A stretch of 64,000 nt of DNA, from contig OZ234495.1 of NCBI GenBank assembly GCA_965153455.1, positions 3,658,001 to 3,722,000 on the forward strand, given 5' to 3'. The DNA is from Sphagnum compactum. Taxonomy: Eukaryota > Bryophyta > Sphagnopsida > Sphagnales. The stretch's first letter is position 1; each line of letters starts with the position of its first letter. A model generated the notes under the pieces. It ran no database searches. It was not told where the DNA came from and saw nothing but the letters and a program-made list of their open reading frames with translations. Position numbers and translations under genes: made by a program. Shown piece by piece: positions 37,431-49,084 of this stretch.

Positions 37431-40400
37431 ATGGCGCTTAGTGCCACAGGGATGCGACCGGTTTCGACAAATCTCTCAGGAATAGGATCCAGCAGGCCTC
37501 TCTCGATGCCGAGCTCGCGGAATTTCTTCGACAGTTTGTCTCCGACGAGGGATTGTTTGAAGTCAGCTTCGAGATTTGCGTCGCTGCAGCAGCAGCAACT
37601 GACGTGTTGGAAGCTCCGCGACGTTACAGCAGTGGATGCATCTGCCCTGTCTGGTTCCTGTAAGCAGGCCTCAAATTCTCTCTGTGTCTCTGTGTCTTCT
37701 GTGTACAGAAAAGCATTTGCTTGGATTTGACACATTGATTTTGATGTGGCGGCAGACAGAGCAGCTCAAGGAAATGAGACCTCCTCCACAGCGGCGAATG
37801 ATCTGCTGGTAGTGGGGGCTGGAGTGTTGGGGAGCCTCATTGGTACAAAATGGCTCCAGCAGGTGATTCTTCGTTTCCAGAGCTTTACAATAATTGTGAG
37901 GTCTGAAGGCATAAAAGCAGCTGGAAATGAAGAAGAAGAAGAAGTGGCCACAACGTCGGTTGCAATGGCTTTTGTATGATGTTTGGATTGAGTACTGAGA
38001 TCTTTCTTTGTTGGCATTCTTGTGGCCAAAAGAATGCTATGCTGTCAAGGATGGTGTATGCAACCAAGAATGTATATGATGATGGATAGAGAGACATTCT
38101 TGTTGCTAGGGTTTGATTCATCACTGATGGAAGTTGGAATCTTGCAGAAACAACATGAGAGATGCAAAGTGGTTGGACAGACCAACACTTGTAATCGGCA
38201 TGAAGAATTGCGCACACTTGGCATTGTACCAGTCACAAGAAGCCAGCAAGATGGAGATGACAAATTTCCTTTTGTTGTCTTCAGTGCACCACCATCTGGA
38301 AGCGAAGATTATGTGGCTGAAATCAGGTATGTTTGCCACAAAGGTAGAGCCCTGTGTACAACAAGTCTGTGGTTGCAGCTGCACCCATGGATCGTTATGC
38401 TTCGAAATGTCCTACTCTGAAGTTGCTTGCTTTGTGCCGAAGCTGCATTTGCATTGTTGGGAAGTGTCAACATGACAACTGAGATTTGTGCCAAATGGTT
38501 TTCCTTTGATGCCATGTTGATGGGTGTCTTGTCTCATGGACAGTTTCTCTCAGCTGTGCAAACAACTGTGTTCTGTTGTCCAGGGCAGCTGCTCAGAGGT
38601 GGAATGGTGAGCGCTCGCTATTGTTGACATCAAGTAGTGCAGTGTATGATGTGAGTGACAACAGTGTTTGTGATGAGGTACCCTTTTTTCTTCTCCAGCA
38701 AAGGAATCACCATATGTTAGTTATTCTCAGGGGTAATTGTTTCTCGGGACAATCTGAAGCAGATGGTTTCTCCACTTAATGTGGGGATCTTAATAGTCTT
38801 CATGTTTGTGATCAGCTAATAATAATGCCTTCACATTATTGTGCATCATTTTCTTTTCTCAGCAGATATCTCCTCTTGTTGCAAAGGGAAGGAGTCCCCG
38901 CACAGATTTGCTGTTGAATGCTGAAGAAGAGGTGCTCAAAGTTGGAGGGAATGTTGTACGCTTAGCTGGCTTATATATATCCTCAATTCCTGTTTGTTGT
39001 TGCATCACTTTTTCCATTTTCTTCTGTGCCTCCCATTTTTCTGTATGAACTTTTATGAATTCTTTTTCTTCCCATGTCTTCTATGCTTAGATATATGCAG
39101 TTTTCTGCTCAGTTGTGAGTTTGACTCCCTAGAATTTAGGATACTCTAGCAGTTATGATTCCTTGACTCCTTTGTGTACACCCTAGAGCGAGGAGCTCAC
39201 ACGTTTTGGCTCAATAAGGGAGCAGTGGATGCAAGGCCTGACCACATTCTGAACCTTATTCATTATGAGGCATGCTTCAATCCTTCCCACAGCCTTGTCC
39301 AGTGTCCTATATCAGTGTTCAAAAGCTTTGATGCTTGCACTATGATTCCTTTCTAGTAGCAATCATCCCCTCTGTTTAGATAAGATTACAGTAGAGTGCA
39401 GTTCCACTGCAATAGTGAAGCAAAAGTTGGTTGTGGTGGTATCAACAAAAGAGCGTCCAATTCCCAGTGATGAATGTGATGAAGGAAATTACAATCTTGG
39501 TCCCCATTTCAGATTGAAGGGGAAGTGGCATTGAATGATTAGTTCTCTCTGACCCACTCGAACAGCCCTGACCATTCCCATGTTGACCTGGTTTCATGAC
39601 AGGATGCAGCTGCTCTATGTGTTGCCATTCTGAAAAAGCAGACACGAAGTCAAGTGTTCATGGGTTGTGATAACACACCTGTGTCTAGGTCAGTATGGAG
39701 CATTTGAATAAGAGCTTAGATTTAGTTTATGGAGTGGTTGATGATTGTTTGGGTTATTTAGCTCCATACATGATGTTGAGTCTTTTGATGTGCAACCCCC
39801 CTTCAGGCATCAGTTGAAGCTGTTCAACAATGCATCCTGTCATTTTAAAGGTGGTCTTCATCTGCACTAAGACCACCTCTCATGTAGGTCTCTGGTTTAG
39901 GTTGATGGTAAGTATATAGGGTGCAAGAATGTGCAAGATGGGTTGTCTTCAGTAAAGCTGTTTGTGTCTTTTCCTTCTAGAAGCAGGAATTCAAGACAGA
40001 TTTTTGTATAATGGTTTGCCTGAAATTTTGAGCTGACTATTATATACTAATCTATAGCCATGGTCGGGAGCTGATGAAGTCAGTTGGTAGTCATAGCAGC
40101 TTGTCACTGCTATTTGGTGATGAAGGTGATGGTCTAACATTGTCTGAGCAACTGCCATGAAGTTATGACCACACTCATTGTCAGGTTACCCTCAAAATGC
40201 TGTTGTGGAGATTTCTTTGCAATCTTGTAGCTATTTTTTCCTGCAATTAGGGAATTGCTGATACTCACTCATAATTGTGGAGACCAAGTTTTCTGATTGT
40301 TTCTGTTGCTTTTCAGGCAAGACATAATGGATGCAGTTGCACATAGTGGTAAGTTTGAAGGGTGGGTATTCCAAGGTTTTACAAGTAAGTGACTCTGCTC

Positions 40401-40666
40401 CATGTTATTATGTGACATCGTTTGCAAAGTTGAATTCCATAACCCTGCACAGAGAAGATGTGGTCTGTTGCATCCTTGAATTCAGCTTGTCAAAGTGACA
40501 AAACTGAGGAGTTTCCTCAGAATCTTGCTCACACATTCACAAATCTTCATTGCTTGCCACAGGGACTGATGGACCACTCGGGAAAAAGATGAACAATGAT
40601 GTGACTCGAAGTCTTGTTGACTGGCAACCCAAGTACAACAGTTTTGCAGCCTTTCTTGGTATTTGA
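37431..40666 (+). CDS. Plastid-type NAD(P)-binding Rossmann-fold (SDR/epimerase-like) protein
   Basis: Nine exons close in phase to 355 aa: 37431-37659, 37756-37862, 38148-38326, 38584-38677, 38866-38976, 39180-39269, 39603-39688, 40317-40384, 40563-40666. The first ~70 residues (MALSATGMRP..., Ser/Arg-rich, no acidic cluster) look like a chloroplast transit peptide. NDLLVVGAGVLGSLIG carries the GxGxxG dinucleotide loop at residues 97-102. Later blocks VVFSAPPSGSEDY, LLLTSSSAVYD, GRSPRTDLLLNAEEEVL, VVRLAGLY, GAHTFWL, DARPDHILNLIHYE and a C-terminal DWQPKYNSFAAFLG match the plant NAD(P)-binding family related to bacterial nucleoside-diphosphate-sugar epimerases. The substrate is unknown. Intron 5 needs AT-AC and intron 6 GC-AG ends; the other introns are GT-AG. 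The start is the first ATG in frame, after a CT-rich leader (37295-37318). Confidence 0.9.
38977..39179 (+). other. U12-type AT-AC intron (intron 5 of the Rossmann gene)
   Basis: The intron begins ATATCCTC, close to the U12 consensus ATATCCTT, and ends TGTGTAC. TTCCTTGAC at 39159-39167 matches the U12 branch site, with the branch A 13 nt before the intron end. Removing it joins AGLY to TLERGAHTFWL in frame, and no GT donor is available at that point. Confidence 0.85.
39270..39602 (+). other. GC-AG intron (intron 6 of the Rossmann gene)
   Basis: Protein continuity requires joining LNLIHYE to DAAALCVAIL. This places the donor at GAG|GCATGC and the acceptor at CATGACAG|GAT. GC-AG is the commonest non-canonical U2-type class. 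Confidence 0.7.
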
Positions 40667-43189
40667 GATTTATCATCCAGGTGAGATTTATCATGAAGGA
40701 GTGAGTCTTTATCACTTCTGCTCCAGTCGAAGAATCTCAACAAGTTTACTCAATGTATGTTTATTCATATACGAAGCATGATTGTTCTTGGATTGTCAAT
40801 CAAATAGAAAACAGTCTTTCCACCTCTTGTACATGGTGGAAACCTTGTCTAGTGTTGGTTTGCATGGGGCACACGCTGAACTTAGTGTTGCTTGTAACAA
40901 GACTGTTGAATCCACAGACAAAAAAGACCATAGAAATTCTCTCAGAAAATAGAAGTCACTTACAAGGATGTATAAATTTGCTTTAATGCCTTCATCAATG
41001 GGAAACCTAATTGATGGATTTTGACCGAATGAATGAAGAGAAAACCTCACAACCGAAGATATTAGACAATTTCATAAAAGTAAAATGCCCTTGTTTTCCA
41101 TTCTTGTGTGGAAACAAAATTTTGAAGAGATAAGAAAAAACAAAAGAAGCATTTGGTTTCATATTTTGTATACTTTGAGCTTAAAATGATCTCAACAATT
41201 CTTGATAGATAGTTTTAAATGAGTCAGGTCATGGATATTATGTTTAGGGTGAAGTTCGACTTGATTCATTTTTTTTCCTTGTGATGCCCATTAGGAATTT
41301 GTTGGGTATCATGAGAAAAACCAAAAAATCGAGGGTTTCTGAAAATTGGAACTCTTGTTAGAACAAATATTTTGTTTTTTTTAAATGCCCCCAAATGCTA
41401 GAGGGAAAAGTATGTTGGGTAACATGCCTTCCAATTAGATTAAAAGAATTAGAGCAATTATTTATGTTTTAACATTGATGCTATCTAGAATGAAGATAAA
41501 AGATGAAAAAGATGATTGTGGGATTGTTTTGCAACTTTGGGGAAAAGAAAATTGTGATGTTTTGAACATGTTTGTGATGTCAAGAGATGAATATGAAAAG
41601 TAAAAAATCAAAGGCAAAAGATTTTGTGTTAATTGACAACAAGTATGTAATCTAAAAGGCAAGTTCTTTTGGATAGGTAATGTTGAAAGCAAAGTAGGAT
41701 ATGAATGATTTTGAGTTTGATATGGGAGAAAAATTAGTCGAAAGGACAAGAAAACTTTCGATGAAATTGTAAGTAATGTGGGGTTGTAACTTTGATGTGT
41801 AAACTTGGGAATTGTAAATAACTTTAGTAAAAATAGATGATTAGTTAAATAAAATTAATTTTAGAAATTGAATATATTTAGGTTTATGGGATGATACATA
41901 TTTTAAAGGTGAACATATATAGTTTATTAAATGATTCATTAAATTCACGTTCAATTGAGTTGTAGGACCATGATTGATAATTTAAATTTGCATAATTCAT
42001 ACTTATTGATTCATATAATGAGTCATTGAATGGTGATAGGAATATGAGGTTTTAGAAAATTGTTTGTTAAATTTTTTTATTATTCAATATTTAAAAACAT
42101 ATTTTAGGATTGTAATGTGATATTTTGAATTTTTAGAATTATGTATTGTGTATACTAATGGTGATTTCATAAAATGTTTTGAATTTATAACCTTAAGCCT
42201 TGACGGATTATTGAAGGATTTTATGCATAAATTACAAAAACATAACTTACAACCTAATGTTTATTAAATTGTCATATAACATATGATAATGTGTTAATAA
42301 AAATAGATTTATGGATCATTCATTTGTTAACAAAATGAACATTAGGTTGTATTAAAATCAAGTAAGCTAAGCTTGCATTTTCTTTGGTGAATCTACTTTT
42401 GTAAATTGTGAGGATTTAGTTTTTGAAAAGCCTTCTTGAAACAAGAGGCTTGTTTAGCATTTTTTTTCGTTGTTTAAATGTGGATTGGGGTGCAAGGTTC
42501 ACAACTTACGAAACAAAAAAATTGTATTTCAATGACATTTCTTTATCAAGGTATAATAGCACATTTATGTTGCAAGTGTCCCATACACGAGTTTTTGTAA
42601 TGATCATAACAATCTTCTAATCCAAATCTTGCAACTACATTTGATCATAACTTCATTATTTGAAACTCAAATCATCAATGTGAGAAAACCTTAAACATTT
42701 ACAAGTCAAACATATTCACAATCAAGGTACCCAAATGGTGGTCTACCAAAAAATAAATTGCAAAGGATTACTTTGAATTACATTTATCATTTTATGATTA
42801 TGGTGGATTAATATATGATTATAACTAGATTGATGTTGTGTTAATCTAATAAATAATTAAAAATTAGATTAAATATAATATAAATGTTGTTTTGAGTCTT
42901 TTTGAATAATTTGAATTCTTTTGAAATTATAATTTTCATCTTAAATGAATCAAAAAGAATGTATTAAATAATGCAATGGACTTCAATTTTCTTTCATGAT
43001 TGAGCAATGTGATTTGGTTGTTTGCAATGCGTGCACCATAAGCTCGACATATGAACACCAGATTCATGGTGCACCGGAATAACATTTTGGTTTTGATTTT
43101 TGACCAAACATGACATCTGTTCATTAATTCCTCACATGGTCTTCATCATCTCATCCTTGAAATTATCATTTAATTATTTTACTTCAACT
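40667..43189. other. 3' flank and AT-rich spacer
   Basis: The 3' untranslated region of the Rossmann gene presumably lies in the first few hundred bases. The rest is very AT-rich with no supportable gene. It is where a pol region downstream of the minus-strand gag relic would be expected, but I see none. Confidence 0.45.
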
Positions 43190-44251
43190 TTAAACTCCTC
43201 CCACTGGCAGATTCACAGATGGAGCCGCCATTCGGATAGGCTTTAGTGCTGGCAACATGGCCAAGAGTGCGAGTTGCATTAATGGGACCTGTGGAACGGT
43301 TGCATGATGGTAATCCATTGTAGGATAACGAGGGAACTCATTAGGGCAATGGTAAAGAGGTATGAATGCAAGAATGGGTTCTTTTGCCCTTCGAAGCATC
43401 CTATCATTTTCCTTGTCAATTACTTCCACCTCTAAAGCTGCAAAAATTGCTGCTTCTAGGTTCCTAGGCCTCATCTTTAAGATGTTTTGAATGGTGGAAG
43501 GCATACTGAATCCTTGGATGAAATAATGATGAATGGTATCATCATTCAACAAGTTTCGCACGCATTGAGTACACACAACTCTAAACCGACGCACATATGA
43601 AATGATGTCTTCCAAAGGACCTTGTTTGATGTTTGTCAAAATAACTAAGGCTTGTTGTTGGCCAATCACTAATCTATAGTGGCATAAGAATGCAGCTTGG
43701 AGTTGTTCCCAAATGTTGAAAGATCTTTCAGCATGAGATCTATACCAAGCATAAGCAGATTTAGCCAAGGTGGAAGGGAACCAAATGAAATAATAATCAT
43801 GATCGGTTACTAAACTACTTATCAAAACCTCTACGAATCTTTCCACATGAGTTGTCGGATCTTCATTTGGAGAGCCGATGAACTTAGGTAGATTTGCAGG
43901 GATAATGACCCCTTTCAAACCATTAGAAACTCTAATAGGAATACCTATAGGGAGCATCATGGGGTCAATATGGTGGATATCAGGGTTGGGTGGATTGGCA
44001 CGAACTTCAGGCCCTTACACTACCACATGGACATCATCTGCCACCCCTATAGGCCCCCTATCTGCTGGATGACGATCTCTACCTAATCCTAAGGCTATTG
44101 AACCTTCCGACATATTATCTTCAAACTTTTTTTTTCCTTCAACCTCTAAAATAATTTCTACGACTGGTTGGAGGTGTTGTTTTTTTACTCTAGGACGAAG
44201 TACCCTATCACTCTTTGACACTAATGGTTTTGTTTTGGGTTTAATCGGCAT
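43190..44251 (-). pseudogene. Ty3-type retrotransposon gag relic
   Basis: The minus-strand frame from 44251 reads a basic N-terminus (MPIKPKTKPLVSKSDRVLRP), an acidic stretch, then an in-frame TAA at 44017-44015, and resumes in the same frame to 43190. The second part carries the plant retrotransposon gag domain: NLPKFIGSPNEDPTTHVERF, then WFPSTLAKSAYAWYRS, FNIWEQLQAAFLCHYR and a region around RRFRVVC. No zinc knuckle, protease or RT follows, so the element is truncated as well as stopped. LTRs could not be assigned. Confidence 0.75.
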
Positions 44252-47200
44252 ACAACATAACTAGGGGATTTGGTTTTATCGGATGAAGAAGGCAACCTGC
44301 AGGACATCACCATTTGGAAGAATGGGTCATCACTCCCACCACATTCCAAGCTGAACAACAGAAATGGTCCCGTCGGTGATTAACTCAACCTCACCACCAA
44401 CAAAATGTCTTCTAGAAAATTCAAAACAACTACACACTCAAAGATCCCTAATCAACACACAAGGGAACTTGGGACAATTTCCTTGTCATTCAACGTGATT
44501 TCTCAAGTTGAACTATGAAACAATACTTGAAAGGGTTTAGTATAAGTATTTGTAAGCTTTAACGTGCTCCTTCCTCACTCTTCAATCTAAAATTTCAAAT
44601 GCAAGTGTAACAAATAAAAACTTACTTGGGATTGTATGACTTCTTCATTTGCGCATAAGGTGTTGATTCTTGATCGAAACTCCCTCCAACACCAATGGTT
44701 TCTAACAAGTTTAGTCTCCCACCATATGCAAAATAAACACCAATCACCTTAATAGCATCACCTATCGACAAACGCACCACAATGGGAGGCAACTTCCAAT
44801 CCCTCTACTCCTGGCTCTATGAAGTGACTATACTTGAAAGTACATATGCTACCAGTGGAGGAAAAAATGCAAGTGTGTTTCTAGATGTTACATTGCGTTC
44901 GTAGTTGAAACCAAGTAGCTTGCCTCCTATGCATGATTTATGATTTAGAACTGATAAATATATCTTCCAAGTTCGAACACTTCAAATCCTAGAATTTTGT
45001 GTTAAATTGTCACTCATTCAAACCAACTTTTAAGGATTCAACACCATGTTCAACTTGGCAACAGACCACCAGTCACCTAAAATAATACTCCTATCGCATA
45101 TGTTGTCCAAATCGAGCTTGCCTTAGCTCATTAGAAATTTAACTACAAGGCGTATATGCCTACTAAATTCTAAGTTCTACCCCCTAATCAATAAGAAGTT
45201 ATGCTACCAAACCTAAGAGGATTTCATGAAGGCAAAAAGTTCAACTTGGCTGCATACCATTAATCACTTAAAATATTATTCCTATTGCATATGTTATCCA
45301 AATCAAATTTGCCTTAGCTCAATATAAATTAGCTACAAGGTGCTTTTGCCAACCAAATTTCAAGCTCTGCACCTAAACTAGTTAGAAGTTGTGCTACCAA
45401 ACTCGAATGGGTTTGTGAAATTCCTTTAAAATTTCAAGCTCCCAACACTATCGTACTCACTTCTATTCCTTCGAAGTACTCCAAGCATCTAACCCCCTCT
45501 CTTTCTTTCCACCATGTATTAAGACTCATCCTCCTTCTCCTCCCCTTCCCAAGAAAAATAATACGAAAAGAAGACCCCAAAAACTCCTTTCCCCCAAGCT
45601 TTTCATGAACCCTCCTTGAGCTTGTTCTCTTTGTCCAATGGAAGTTGTGGAATTCCTTTCCTCCAATCCATGGCCTCTTCATCCTTTAAAAACCAATGAG
45701 AATCGAGAATGATTTGCCTTCCAATGTAGTTTAGGATGAACATTCTTGTGCCCAATGAAACACTAAGAGGATTCTATCTTCCAATCAAATAAGATGATAA
45801 TCCACATGACCAATGAAATTGAAGGACTCATCATTTTCCTTATCTTTGACACCTTGATGAGGTTATTGAGCTCGATATGTATCCACTTCATCCGTTTGAC
45901 TTTCACATCCTATTTCTTCATCCTAATTATTTCAAGTAACTAACTATTACGATAATTTATCGGTAGTAATAAGTAAACATCCTTGAATTCCTACTTGACT
46001 AAATCAACTCAATGGTAGTAGTAACATTCCCATGTACCATTTACTCTTTTAATATCCCCTAGTTATTCTTTACCAGGTATTAATTAACTGTGTGGTACAC
46101 AATAAATTGAAATTAAAATTTCCATCACAAGAACCCCCATGTACTTCTAGATCCACTGTCAAAATTAAGGCTTGACGAATCCATTAGAACTAGGATGTTT
46201 GGGTTTTCATGAGGTTCCGCCGTCACTGCCACACATTATGCCTACCCTAATTTGTTAAATAAAGGTATCAACCCCCTTTGAATGCAAGTATCAAATTGTT
46301 CCGGCTACTCCTTTGGTTTTTGTTGATGTAGGTGAAGATTCAGTCATGGCGGATGATGTTGTTACGCCCTCAAATCCTCCAGTTGCGCTAGTAAAAGAGG
46401 AAGAACTTGAAGAAACATCGGTTGATGTGAATGTCTCCCAACGGCCATGTGACGAAAAATCGTTTAAAAGAGTGATGTGCACTCGAGTCGATCGTTTGGC
46501 ATGGGAACGTCGATTGTCTCCTAACCCACATGCTTTAGCAATCTATTTAGAATTTGTTCTCGTTCGTGGAGCTGCACCAGAAAGGTTTGAAGAGTGTTAA
46601 TGTGAAGATGATGATGTTCATCTTCATTATTGAACTTGGGTTCCTGGTGATGGCCATTATTGCTGGTTATGAGGCCCAATCAACCCCCTTTCCATGGAAC
46701 ATTGAGTCGAATACCTAGCTCGCACCATTTGTCGCATTTTGGATTTTTTGCAATTGTGATTTATCCCCTTTAAGTCATTTACTAAATTATAATTCATTTG
46801 AGGCTACTTAGGTGGAAATGTTAGGATTTAAATACGATTTTGATTCTATTTAGGGGCCTAATAGAAGTGAAGATTGAATAAATGTGTATTAAGACTACAT
46901 CATAGAAATCTTATAAACATATCATTAACGCCTGAAGATTATTCTAAAAAACTAATTTAATATTATCATGGCGAAATGTTATGTTAACCATGGGCTTGAA
47001 GATTGTTCTATCTTTATTAGACCTTTCATTGACATCTTTTCAACTACTTCATGAATCTCAACATCCTTGCTACTCACTAAATATTAGAACAAGACCAATG
47101 TTTTTTTTAGCACTACGAATTTTGGTGTTTGCTTCGACCCTCAACTCTCTAAAGATCTCTCACCTTTAATTACACAACTGAGGTCTTAAAACTATGGTTA

Positions 47201-47679
47201 TTAACTTTTTGTTGAAGAAAGGAACTAACCCAACACCTTATTCACCAATATCGTATTTTGGAAAAGAAAACAACCCCCCCACGCAACCATGCGCATTCAT
47301 CATTCCTTATTCTACCCTGAAGTTACTAAAAACCCTTAATAACCTTACCACACTCGAATATCCTTGATGCAACTCTTAAAAATTGAGACTACCGTACACG
47401 ATTGTGTTAGTATGGCTCACATGGCACATGAGAACCCTCAAATATTTATTCAGAAACCCTCCATTGCATCAAGTAACCAAGTATATAATCTTATTTGTGC
47501 AGATTTTCCAACAACACCAATGAAAAATAAACTACAAATAACAATTATGGCATGAAATTTCATATTGCAGAAAATTAAATAATGATAAGGTTTAGAAAAG
47601 GCGCTAACACAAGCAAAAAGAGTCGAAAAGTCTTTTTTGATTTCTAAGATTTAGTTAATGATTTATTCACTATTATCAA
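44252..47679. other. Retroelement-derived spacer
   Basis: Probably includes leader or LTR sequence of the gag relic (upstream on the minus strand), but no paired LTR was found. A 190-bp direct duplication is listed separately. The plus-strand frame at 46313-46600 (acidic, then RLAWERRLSPNPHALAIYL) is open for 95 codons but not recognised. Confidence 0.4.
45051..45425. repeat. Diverged tandem duplication, about 190 bp per unit
   Basis: Copy 1 starts caacttggca at 45051 and copy 2 near 45242. Matching blocks occur in order: cctatcgcatatgtt / cctattgcatatgtt, gccttagctca, ctacaagg, agaagtt.tgctaccaaac. Divergence is around one base in five by eye. Confidence 0.7.
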
Positions 47680-48925
47680 TTGAAGTACCATGATTTGTGC
47701 CCTCATTTTTTGTGTTGCTAAACTTTTGACTTTGACCAAGTTCTCAAATGATATCCAATTGATTATAGTGGGCGAGGCCCTATATCAATTAATGTTTAAA
47801 TCTTTATATTTACAATTATACAATGTGATTTTTTCCACCTATGGTCGAATGAATTTAACGTACCAATTAAAAATGATTACAAAGTAATGGTCCATGGTAT
47901 TTGAAATGCCTTGAATGTCCATCTCAATTGAGTGATGTTTTAGGTGAATGTAACGAACACCTTCGACATCACCTCACGTAAGGTCATCTTCTAAAAGTTT
48001 TGAGCGTTAGAAAAAATGTTATTTAAGTTTTCCCCTTTGCTCATTCATTTTATACCTTTTAACTTTATTTATTCTTCAATCATCACTCACCTTTAGGAGA
48101 TTTATTATTCATCTTTTTGTTAGTGGGCACGCATCAAAATGACTCACTTGTTAGGTCTCTTTTTGTGCTTGCTCATTTTCATGTTTTGTGTTATTCCTCC
48201 AAAAACTTTCCCTCATACATTTTTCCTTTTTTAACCAATGATCTTCAACCTTACCCATGTTGTTCCATTTCCTTTTGATCATTTTCATCTCCTAATTAGC
48301 TTCTATGGGGTTGGTAGTTTAGCTTCGTAAATGCTCAATTTGGCCCATTTTTTAACATGTTTCTTAGGTTCACCTTCTCAATTAGTTTCTATTGTTTTAT
48401 TGACAACATTAAGATCCTATGAGTCCTTTTAAGTTTCAAGCTCTTCTTTCATCTTTTTGGGTGAAAATGTTTGTCATTTTAATGTAATTTTGAAGGTAAT
48501 GAATGTCTAGGTAACATTTGGGGTCCTTTCTTAATGTTTTGTTTAAAAGTTTTTTTATTTGACTTTTTTTTCTTTCAGGTTTTCGATGTTAATTCATCAT
48601 TTTTTATTTATCTTGATTAAATGTTTTTGAAAAACTTTTGGGCCTAGACTTTTTAGAGTGCCCTCAAGTTCCCTTAGTTCTAATGCAAGGTTAAACTTCA
48701 TTTTTACAAAGGTTATTCTAGCAATTTATTTTGGGAATTAATTTCACAAACAATTATATCCTATGGGGTTGTCACAATAGTCGTAGCTTAGGTTAAGGAT
48801 GACATTTATCACGATCGATACTTCTTTGGACATGTTTATCCTTCACGGCATAAAGGCCTTTAGGTGTTTGCATCAACAAGCCAACAACTTTCTTCATGAA
48901 TATGTTAAGATAACATGAAAAAAAT
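47680..48925 (+). mobile_element. Decayed non-LTR-like retroelement, copy 2
   Basis: Translation in shifting frames follows copy 1 at 13.3-16.8 kb: LLTLTKFSND and VGEALYQLMFKSLYLQLYNV near 47710-47820; MVHGI and NALNVHLN, then VNVTNTFDITSR near 47890-47980; LFVLAHFHVL and SSKTFP near 48155-48215; and GIKAFRCLHQQANNFLHEYV near 48848-48910, the counterpart of the C-terminal block of copy 1. Internal deletions shorten it to about 1.25 kb, and stops are frequent. It is more eroded than copy 1. Confidence 0.6.
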
Positions 48926-49084
48926 CTTATTATACTCACTACTGTAAAATATTTGAAAAAAATATTCATTATACCAAGTATTCACAATATTGACAAGTCA
49001 TTTACCTAGAGATACTGAAAATTTGTTCCTTAAAATAATTAAAATTTTAAAGTTTTTTGTGTAGTCTATAGTCTATTTTTTAAC

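Noticed and set aside
46313-46600. 95-codon acidic plus-strand frame
   Set aside because: No recognised domain, no splice context, and it lies in retroelement-derived spacer. A chance or relic frame is as likely as a gene.
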